NCBI GenBank assembly: GCA_032718475.1
Contig: JAUCBJ010007118.1
Coordinates: 18,106 to 82,105, forward strand
Origin: Nemertoderma westbladi
Taxonomy: Eukaryota > Xenacoelomorpha > Nemertodermatida > Nemertodermatidae
DNA length: 64,000 nucleotides
Direction: 5' to 3'
Shown piece by piece: positions 38,408 through 47,400 of the stretch (position 1 is its first letter; every line of letters begins with the position of its first letter). The translations under genes and the position numbers were made by a program. The notes under the pieces are model-generated. The model saw only the letters and a list, made by a program, of their open reading frames with translations. It had not been told where the DNA came from and did not search any database.

Positions 38408-38705
38408 GACCCGGGGTGGTCCGCGGGCCCGGCAAGGGTGACGGACCCGGGGCGGTCCGCGGGCCCGGTGTGGGCGACGGACCCGGGGCGGTCCGCGGGC
38501 CCGGCGAGGGCGACGGACACGGGGTGGTCCGCGGGGGCGACGGACCAGGGGCGGTCCGCGGGTCCGGCGAGGGCGACGGACCCGGGGCGGTCCGCGGGCC
38601 TGGCAAGGGCGACGGACCCGGGACGGTCCATGGGCCTGGTGAGGGCGACGGACCCATGGTGGTCCACGGGCCCATGGAGGTCGATGGGCCCGGGGAGGTC
38701 GGCAG
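38408..38705. repeat. GC-rich 36-bp minisatellite inside LINE-B
   Basis: About eight imperfect units built from GACGGACCCGGGGCGGTCCG plus CGGGCCCGGCGAGGGC. The unit is full of short palindromes (CCCGGG, CGGACC...GGTCCG). Since the unit is a multiple of three, several frames on both strands stay open, giving Pro/Gly/Arg-rich frames that I consider artefacts. It lies between ORF1 and the endonuclease. Confidence 0.9.
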
Positions 38706-39551
38706 ACTAATAATTGGTTTGCCCAGTCATTTCACCAGTTGGGTGGCGTTTATCCTAGCCGGTAGTGATCTGAGGTTAAGGTTTGACCTGTCTGCTGGAC
38801 CGAGGAAATGTCTCATAATCGTCGTCCCACTTGGCCAGCAGTCTGGAGCGAACACTGCAGTAGAGGACTCTTCGCACGGACAGACAATGTGGAACACACT
38901 GGTGATAGCAGGTTGGTTATTGTCGCGCTTCGGGGTGATGTTGAAAACACTTTCGATTTGTATGTTTTTATCAATTAAATGCTGTTTAACTATGTCCGCG
39001 GTCGACTCCGGGGACAGTCTGCCCACCCGTATGTGAAAGCGGGGTGGTGGAAGTGCCACGGCCCTCAAGCCACCTGGATGTGACTCGAGTGTGCTGGAGC
39101 CGTCATGAATCCCAGTGGCAACAATTATTGGAGACCTTTTGGTTCTTTGAATGGTGGCGCTGTCGTTTGGGGGTTTGGGAGTTTGGGTCGGTTGGTTGCC
39201 GCAGGTGCTGGTAGATTGCTGGTTGTAGCTGGTTGTGTTTGGACAGCCGGGCCCGCAGTATTGACGGTGGCTGGCAAACGTGCTGGGGAACCAGAACGGA
39301 TGTTTTCTGGTCTCCCGGTGCCGGTACTACCGGTACCGGTAGTGGATTGCGATAACATCTTGGCGAACGATGGTTTCTGTTTGTGGTAGGCGAGCAGTGT
39401 GTTTTTTGCCGCAATTTTTTCTTCTCGTGCATCATTAAGTTTACCCAAGGAAAGGGTGTATAATGATGTCATACTGGTAACGTAACTTTTCTTTCACGAA
39501 CTGGACAAGCTCCAACAGCTTATTTTGAAGATTTATAAACTCCTCCGCCAT
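38706..39551 (-). pseudogene. LINE-B ORF1 (nucleic-acid-binding protein), frameshifted
   Basis: Begins at 39551 with MAEEFINLQNKLLELV and shifts frame near 39440 to a Pro/Thr-rich region (39472-39125). It shifts again to 39068-38727, which encodes FHIRVGRLSPESTADIVKQ and a later WPSGTTIMRHF, an RRM-like fold typical of LINE ORF1 proteins. ORF1 proteins bind LINE RNA as chaperones. Two frameshifts break it here. Confidence 0.75.
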
Positions 39552-39705
39552 AACGAGATACAAATTACTATTATTAAGAATTATAATTAAAATTAGTTTA
39601 TAATATTATAAATCAATAAAATTGTGTATTCGAATCAGTAGTAGGCCGTTAGTAGGCCTAGGCTGAGTAAGAAATTGAAAAGATATATGCCAATCATTTG
39701 CAAAA

Positions 39706-40091
39706 CTATGCAAAACTGGCATATAGGCGGTTTTAAAACGATAAATATCTCAGTTATACATGGAGCATGGCCTTCTAAGTGTGATAATCGGATTCAGAAT
39801 ACATTTTAACATGAAGTAATGCAGCAATCTCCATTTTGGCAAAAATGGCATATAGGTGGTTTCAAAATTAAAGGGACGATGTGAACAATAACAATAACAA
39901 TACACTAATCGATGAATAAAGTTATTGTTCAACATGAGATATAGGATTATTACCCCTAAAGCAGTACAGTAGCAGGCCTAAGCTTTTCTTTGCTAAAACT
40001 GCCATATGTAAAAAATGGGTGTAAACGCTGTGCTGACAGTGTCGGCGTTACGTTGTGCTGACTGTGTCGGCATAACGTTGTACCGACAGTA
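39706..40091. other. AT-rich spacer with short tandem repeat
   Basis: Includes about 2.5 copies of a 25-26-bp repeat (GTGCTGACAGTGTCGGCGTT) at 40028-40092 and degenerate GGCATATAGGYGGTTT motifs at 39717 and 39846. Confidence 0.6.
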
Positions 40092-40152
40092 TGGAAATGG
40101 ATTGTTTTCGGCTGGATCCCAGTTCAAGAAGCGAACTGGAAAGCTATGGACT
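40092..40152 (+). mobile_element. Short LINE-A fragment
   Basis: About 60 bp matching the LINE-A endonuclease C-terminal region (ATGGATTGTTTTCGGCTGGA, AACTGGAAAGCTATGGACTC). It has no clear tail or target duplication, so it is an old fragment or was moved by another process. Confidence 0.8.
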
Positions 40153-41379
40153 CTGTTCGCGCTTTCGGACCTTTAGCAGTTTAACCTGCCAATTTTAGGT
40201 GTCCTCTTGTTTATAAATCGAATTTGGCCTATAACAAATATTTAGTACACACGAAGTAACATTAGCCGAAACCAGTCTATGTGCGATCATTCACCCACTG
40301 TTAAGGGAGACTGGATTCGGATGCTTTGACCTTATTGCGGTGTAGACCTACTGTATTATTCGATTGATCGTCACTATATAATCTCTGACAAATATTATTT
40401 ATCTTCGGGGAAATACTAACAGTTCCTTTAAGACGTGGCGCTTTAAATATATAAAACAGAGTTATGACTTACACTAAACACAACGGGATGGCTATTGAGT
40501 TACGTAAATGGCGCATTCTTTAGGAGATGCTTTATTATCAGTCACACTACTGCACACGACTTCACACTACTTCACACTGATCTGCCGTCCATCACTGAAT
40601 TTGATCATGTATAAGGAGGATAGCAACTGACACATGTAGGGATTATGAAATAGCATTTAATTGACACAAAAACCACTATAATGTAAGTCGCAGTTGCTAC
40701 AGGTAACCGGTCCCTCTTATCTTCAGTAATCAAGAAGATTGGTGTTTCTGATTATTTATCGTTTTTCTCCAAATATAACAAGATATCTTTCCATATACAA
40801 CAATTAATAACAAACAGTAAACAGAAGTAAAATAGTTTGTGCAAGGTGTAACACTGCACTGTGTCAGTCAACTGGTATGATAATAGATTTACGTTTCTAT
40901 AATCAAAGCCATCTAATGTTCCGGTCAAAGTCTGAAACTTCCACAGAAGTACAGAAGATTTCCAAGCCGGTGTTCTGCTTCTTGGAAAAAGGATGAATAA
41001 CTAACACTGACTTGCCTGGCACGGTTTTCATAGGCTCTTGTCCCACATAAAATGAAAATCACTCTGATTGGCCGAAGCAGAACAAAGATAGGTTCCACGT
41101 GTACAGTAAATCAGCTGGGAGATTGCGTCATCTGAGTCATCCTTTAGAGTATCAAGCGCATTGCGGAGAAAATGGCTTGATATGTCCGCTAAATCATACA
41201 TGCAGACATAGTGGGTAAAAATGGCTTGTTATGTCCGCTAAAACACCTACAAGGTATATTGCAGAGAAAAATGGTTTGTTATATCTGCAAAAGCTTTTAC
41301 ACCGCTCCCAGAAAATGGGATTTAATTCTATAAAATATAAAAAATCACAGTTTCTAAAATATAAAAATACTCAAAAGAG
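40153..41379. other. Unannotated spacer
   Basis: Three imperfect ~55-60-bp repeats containing AATGGCTTGTTATGTCCGC lie at about 41165-41300. No gene recognised. Confidence 0.55.
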
Positions 41380-41928
41380 TTAGTCCTTCTTACGCGAACG
41401 GCGGTTACGTAGTTTTTTGAGGCTAGCAAGAGTCCTATGTAAGTGGGCGAGCCACTTTACTAGGAGGGCTATAACTCCTGGGTGAAGGGTGCAATACAAT
41501 TGCATCGGAAGGTTTAGGGTTATGGTCGGTGTCTTGTCCATTTCGATATGCTTCTCCTCGAGCTGATTTTCCTCCGCTTGTCGTTGGATGCGTTCATCCA
41601 AAAACCCCCGCAGAGAGCAGGGCTGTCCAAGCTCGATATCTTCTTCGAGATTCTGGATTTTCCGATCGAACTGAGGTAAAGCTAATTCTTTTACCGCTTG
41701 GACTTGCTGCTGCAATTTACGTTTATCTGAACAAGCGTAGGTTTCTTTTCCGATCTTTTGTAGGATAGCGTCTAACGCATTTCGTACAATGCTCTCCTCC
41801 ACCTTGGTGACGGGTTGTATCGGGGTTAAACCGGGACGATTATACGGGTTAAACGGCGATATTAAATGTCCGTGTCCCAATCCGGCTAGGTAGGATGGGC
41901 GAATATCTAGGGAGCCCACAACCGGAGT
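41380..41928 (-). pseudogene. Unknown ORF, 3' part, cut by the BEL element
   Basis: Read on the minus strand, 182 codons are open from the BEL insertion point to a stop at 41380. Upstream codons up to 41967 come from LTR sequence and are accidental. The natural 5' part is on the far side of the element (63370-63272). With one copy of the 5-bp target the two parts are in frame, giving about 215 codons. The encoded part is helix-rich and charged (IVRNALDAILQKIGKE, FDRKIQNLEEDIELG), with one hydrophobic stretch near LHPGVIALLVKWL and a very basic tail (KKLRNRRSRKKD). I do not recognise it. Confidence 0.6.
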
Positions 41929-43218
41929 TGTTACGGTATATGGCGCTGTATCCACATTATTAGTCATTATGCAGTATGCAATATTAGTCCGTTATGCAGT
42001 ATGCAATATTAGTCCGTTATACTGTACGTAATATTAGTCCGTTGTGCAGCATAATATTTTAGATAAGGCATAATAACGCAATGATATTTAGATAGGGAAA
42101 TCGAAACACCCATATATTTGAATCCATCCATTTTGTATAATATGTAGCCCTACCTACGTAATTTTGTATTAGGATATATGTAGATAGTTCCAGGGTAGCA
42201 AGTTTATTCGGACCCTGGATTTTGTGCTTGCTGATATTAGCATCAATAGGGCTAGCATATAGGGACGCTGTCCTGGCCATTCAGCAGCCAGGGACATGAA
42301 CCATTACCATATATGGTAATAGTTTGAGGTTTGGGCAGGCAATAGGGCTACAATCCGGCCTCCTTATTGGACTAACTGCTTCCAGGTTGGTCTAATGCTA
42401 GCGCGGACTGGAGAGCCAATAGGAGAGCGATTGCGTCACCCTATTGCATCACCCCATCCGGATCACCTATAAATTGGCGGTGTGCCGGTAGAGCCTCATC
42501 ATCACATGATCTGCTATCACCTTTGTACTTGCTGAGCTGTCCCTATTCATTTTTTATGGATATTTTAGCGTATTTTCTGCAATTTGCTAATTTTGATTAA
42601 TTTCTTGGAATGATTTGCTAGTGCGATTACTCTTGATTGTGTTTCTCAATTAATTCCTTCGATTACTGCTAATTACAACTGGAACTATGATTTCTACCTT
42701 TTGATTAATGGTTCTATGTGATTCCTTTCTGCGCAATAATCCTAAGGGATTTCTGAGACTGTCAGACTTTGTGATTTGCATGCGCCGCTACGGTAGTTAT
42801 TAGCATAATGGAGGGCTAAGGTGCCAGTGGGCGGTGGGCACATCGGGGGGTTGAGCGACTAGGGAGAGCGGAGGATTCAAAGACGGGCAACGCTGGCGGG
42901 GGTCACCGTTGCGGGCGGGCATTTGCACTGTAACACGCAGACCATTCGCCGGTACAGTAACTAGGGGGCTGATGATCCAGGTTTTGTCTCTATTTAGTAT
43001 TAGGGGGGCAGGAATCGGGTTAGTTAGGAATCCTAGATGTATCCGGGAGAGGCCTGCGCGTATTACTGATAAACAACCGCGACCTCTATACTAACAGCAG
43101 AACTGTTGAACAGACAAATACCCGTTAATATCCCTCTGTCAACCTAATAAGTTCTCGTCTAACCAATAAGACACAAAGACGGTTCTGCTGTTAGTATAGA
43201 GGTCGCGGTTGTTTATCA
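41929..43218 (+). repeat. BEL 5' LTR
   Basis: 1290 bp, starting TGTTACGGTATATGG and ending GGTTGTTTATCA, equal in length to the 3' LTR with about three substitutions. It begins with about four copies of a ~25-bp repeat (TATGCAGTATGCAATATTAG, about 41960-42055) and contains the 18-bp perfect palindrome ATTACCATATATGGTAAT (42303-42320). It has a TATA box at 42468 and ends in a long hairpin. No AATAAA is present; AATAAG occurs in U5. Confidence 0.95.
42468..42475 (+). promoter_or_regulatory. Probable LTR TATA box
   Basis: TATAAATT within CCTATAAATTGGCGG; repeated in the 3' LTR. A start site near 42495-42500 would be expected, which would place the U3/R boundary there. Confidence 0.5.
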
Positions 43219-43229
43219 GTAATACGCGC
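43056..43229 (+). other. Hairpin joining LTR end and primer-binding region
   Basis: Arms 43056-43103 and 43182-43229 are perfectly complementary over 48 bases with a 78-base loop. The outer 37 bases of the right arm are the end of the LTR; the last 11 bases (GTAATACGCGC, 43219-43229) lie just past the LTR and pair with LTR bases 43056-43066. The 3' LTR copy keeps only the 37-bp stem. No TGG follows the LTR directly; the first TGG is at 43235. Confidence 0.85.
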
Positions 43230-44407
43230 ATTATTGGCTGTTGCTTGCAGCAGTCAATAGTGTATTCTTAGGCTGATTAGTAGTATCACAGTATTAAGTA
43301 ATAAGTTAGAGCACGTGATCGTCTGCTGTAGGCTATAGGCTAGCGTACGGTAGAACACATAGTGTACTTTTAGGCTGTTAGTTTAGATTACTGTATTCAC
43401 TGGCTGCGTACAATAGTACAGTAGTACATTAGGCTGATTGCTGTTACTGTGTACGGTAGAAGGGACATTTGTTTTGCCGTACCACATACAGTATCATTAG
43501 GCTGTTAGGTTGGTGTACTGTTTTACTTACTGTACTGCGTACAGTGGATGTACGGTAGTGCGTTTTTACTAATTGCGAATACAGCAGTTCCTTAGGCCTT
43601 AGGGCAAACAGTAATTAGTAAGTTTTTGAAAATTTTAGCTAGGTTTGCGAGAATTCAGTTTCGGTCAAAATTATTTTGTAAAATTCTAGAGTTTTGTACC
43701 GGTATGTTAGGTAACCGCTTAGTTATTTTATACCATCTGGAGATACATGGCAAGACGGAACTTCTGAGTTTGGGGTTCGTGTGGGTCTGCGGGTTCGGTT
43801 TGCAATCAGCGAAGGGCCTGAATCTTTGGACGCGGACGTGGAATCTCACAGCAAACAAGGTTAGTTGTTCTGTTGGCACCAGTGTGTTTGTGGAAGCAGT
43901 AAAAAATTATCGGTTGTTTAACTGCGAAGCTGAACTCAATTTATTAGTTAGGTTATTTAGGTTTAGCCGGCCATGGTTTTTTGAATCGCTCAAGTTAGAG
44001 AGAGAGTTAGAGAGAGTCGCAACCCGAAGATGTAGCCACGCGCTAGTGGATACATATAATATTTGAAACTAAAATTACGTTGATTAGAGCTATATATATA
44101 TAAAATTAGAAATATTCGGGTGGCAAGTTTATTTTGAATATTTTGTATTAGATTCAGAGTTATTTTGTGCTATACCGGTATTTAATACTATATAGTAGCT
44201 ATATAATAATATTTTTGTTTAAATATTGTGCTATTATTTGCTATAACTATACCCCATTAAATTCACAATATTGCATTGCGAATTTATTTTGACATTTTGG
44301 ACCAACTGATTATTTGACAAATAATTTGACCGTATTTCGGTTAAATTATAATTATATCTCGAACTTTTGCGAGATATTTTTGCCGGAAGGCAAACATTAC
44401 TTAGACT
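43219..44407 (+). other. BEL leader
   Basis: About 1.2 kb before the Gag ATG. It contains four spaced copies of TTAGGCTGWT (43268, 43370, 43429, 43497) and several GTACGGTAG motifs, suggesting an old repeat or RNA-structural signal. A 146-codon frame at 43626-44066 starts at a non-ATG codon and has no recognisable domain, so I do not call it a gene. Confidence 0.6.
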
Positions 44408-47400
44408 ATGAGTGTCTCAGACAAAGAGGCACTAGAGGACAGCTATGAGACGGCGGCTGGACCGCCGACTGACGATAGCGTCAATATTACTGTTGACGAC
44501 AATGCCGACTATGACGACGCAGCGAGCGACGCTGACGTAAGTGAACAGGAGGACGAGACAGTGACTAGTGAGGAAGAACAGCAGCATCAAGTAATAGTAT
44601 TAGGATCCCCTACCGCTATTGTAAGGAAGGACTGTACGGCAGCCCGGACAGAGGTGAGTGATAGGGAGGGTAGTGTAGCAGAAGCGAGAGCCCGGAGCCC
44701 GGTTTCCAGACCTGTGGGTATGGTAAGTGCCGTGGTCCCGACGGCTGTTAGGAGTACCCGTAGTTCCCGAAATAATCCTTCAAGTCCACCGAGTGTAAGT
44801 CAGGTAAGTGATAGAGAGTTCGACATTGCGATAAAGAAGAAACTTCGCGCGCACGCCGGACATATAACCCGGACGGCGGACAAGGTAAGGAAAATGTTAG
44901 CCGACTCAGCGAACTTCGGGAGGGTAGAGTTAGCAGAGATTAGAAGAGGATACAACTCAGCGTTATTCAAGCAGACGGAGGAGCTTGCAGTCCTAGCGAA
45001 GAAGGCAGTAGAGTCTCAGTCGAGCGACGTGGCGACGAGGATTTACGACAGGGTCTTAGCAGCCTTGTTGGAGCACCGCGAGTTATCGGAGCGATTCCGA
45101 CGAGTTAGGACGGAGAACTGGCTGCTATGGGCATCACAAACGCAGGCGACTCAGGTGAGTGACGCAGAGTTGAGAGACTTAGTGGAGCGGGAAGAGATCC
45201 AAGATAAAGAAGAGCGCCGTTATCAAAGGGAAGTTACTAGCTGGCTGATGCAGAATGGAGTGGTGGTACCAGGCCAGGTGCTACCGACAACGGAGAACAT
45301 CCAACAGAGGACGTTGACTCCACCCGACGACGCATCCAGAGACAGCGGCGATTCCCAGGTTAGTCACGCGCGAGGTAAGGTTATATGTGCTAGATCCCTT
45401 GTTTCGCACAACTCGGCGGAGGAGAGAAGACGCCGACTGGACGAACAACAGGCGGAAGTTTTGCGTGCATCGGAAGCACGGAAGGAAGCCGAGCGGGAAC
45501 GCGAGCGCACGCGAAAGTTGGACGCGGAGTTGCGAGAGTTGGAAGAAATAAGTAAGCGCGAATGGGCGGAACGCGAGCAAAGGGAGCGCGAGCTTCAAGC
45601 CGAACGCGAGCGTAAGGAACGCGAGCTTCAAGCCGAACGCGAGCGCAAGGAACTCGAGCTTCAAGCCGAACGCAAGCGCAAGGAACTCGAGCGGGAACAG
45701 AAGGAACGCGAGCTTCAACTCGAACGCGAGCGCAAGGAACGCGAACTCGAAATCGAGAAAAGAAGATGCGCATTGTATGAAGAGAAGGCGCGAGTGGAAG
45801 AAGAGAGCGCAGCACGACGAGCGAGGGAAGAAGAAGAACGCAAACTGGCGCAGTTGGAAAGTGCGAGATTAAGTTTAGAGAGCGAAGAACGGACTAGGAA
45901 GGCGAACGAAATCGCCGAGAAGGGGATGCGAATGATCGAAGAATGTGGGGCGAGTGTAGGGACAGAGTTGCGAGAACTGTTCGCACTGCAGAAGGCCGAA
46001 CAGGAAGCGAGAACTCCGACTATACGCGAGTCGACGACGACCAGAATTCCTATACCCGGTCCAGCTATTACGAGTACACGGATTGCTAAACCGTTCTCTA
46101 CATATCGCACGCCAGTTGGTATTAGTGCTTCACCTATCGCGCAGGATCTACGTCATCGGAACACCGCACCGCTATACACCGAACGAGACAATGGAGAATT
46201 TAGAGGAGAAACTCCGACAGGACGAGTACTTGGCGAACCGAACCCGTGGGTTTGGAATACGCGGACGGAGCGCCGACCCAGTTCGACGGAGAACTTCCGG
46301 GTTAAACCGGAAGAGGGATCATATGAGAGACAGCGGATTACTCAGATAGAGCCGAATATACAACAGAACCCTAGCCAGGAATTTATTATGAGGGATGAGT
46401 TAAGTGCTAGTTTAGCGCAAGCTATATCGCCGCACATCCAACCTATAACGGACATGCTTAGCAACCTACGGTTAAAGGAAGCAGCCCAGGTAAGAAGTAA
46501 TTCTAATCCTAGCAGGCCTGAGTTAGATAAAGTCCAGCCTAGTCAACGAGTACGTATATCAGAGGAGACTATACCACATAGACCTCAGGTAAGGACGCCT
46601 GTCCCAAATATCCATAATCCCAACTTCGAAAATTCGGCCGAGAAATTTATTGAGGAGGCTTGGATCAGGGCCTCGGCGCGCAAACCATCGCGAGCGCTAA
46701 GGACTGACACAGAATCGAGTGATGAAGAGGAAGACATGAGACGTCAGAAGTCCCGAAACTATAAGGAAAGAAGGACCAACGCGGAGCAGGTAAGTTGGAA
46801 CCACCGGGAAAGGACCAGACTTAACAACCCTGCGGAACTAAACCATTTGTTAACCCGGAACGACGCAACCCTTAGGGACATAGGTAAGTTTGCTGCTAGG
46901 CAAGGACTGCCGACGCAACAACCCCAGAAGTTTATGGGCCACCATAAGCATTGGAGGACCTTTAAAACCTATGTCGACGAGCAGCTAACCAACAGCGCCT
47001 TTACTCCCAACGAGAAGTTCAACTATTTGCTTCAGATGCTCCATCGAGAACCTAGAGCCATTGCTGATAACTTCGTCGGCAATGAAAGAGCATTTGAGTT
47101 AGCGATGAAGACGCTTAGCGACATCTACGGGAATAAAACCAAGATGGCGCAGTCGATAGTAGAAGACTTGGGTAAGGGCGGAAGGATTACAACTCCGTTA
47201 GAGCTGTTGAACTTAGCGAACGCTATTTCGAACGCATTGGACATCTTGAGGACGGTGAATCTACCTCATCATGGTGATCACGCCGAAGTTTTGAAAAGCG
47301 TAATAAGACGTTTAAACATGCGTTATCGACAGAAATGGCGCAAATTAGAGAATAAGTTGGAGGGCCAAGGTAAAGTATTGACACTTCAACACATTCATGA

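Larger units (their letters stand above)
32387..39705 (-). mobile_element. LINE-B, two-ORF non-LTR retrotransposon, inactivated
   Basis: Read on the minus strand it has ORF1 (39551-38710), a GC-rich minisatellite, an APE-type endonuclease (38400-36980), RT (36981-36013) and a C-terminal zinc-binding region (32983-32560). A direct repeat of 30 bp (32357-32386 and 39706-39735) bounds it and looks like an unusually long target duplication. Two later insertions interrupt it: a Tc1-like MITE in the endonuclease and copy 2 of the unclassified element in the C-terminus. Domain order and the RRM-like ORF1 fit the R1/Jockey/I-type LINEs broadly; the clade is not settled. Confidence 0.82.

Noticed and set aside
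38353-39036. GC-rich Gly/Pro/Arg-rich ORFs on both strands
   Set aside because: Product of the 36-bp minisatellite; the real coding sense here is LINE-B on the minus strand.
42059-43094. Small ORFs inside the LTR, repeated in the 3' LTR
   Set aside because: Both occur only because the LTR is duplicated; no domain and no start context.
43781-43803. Ninth palindrome copy in the BEL leader (CTGCGGGTTCGG)
   Set aside because: Only the right half matches; the left arm is absent.
43626-44066. 146-codon leader ORF in the BEL element
   Set aside because: Starts at a non-ATG codon and has no recognisable features; treated as leader.
45281-46110. Long minus-strand frames opposite the Gag coiled coil
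   Set aside because: Shadows of a repetitive charged coding sequence (Glu/Arg codons read backwards).
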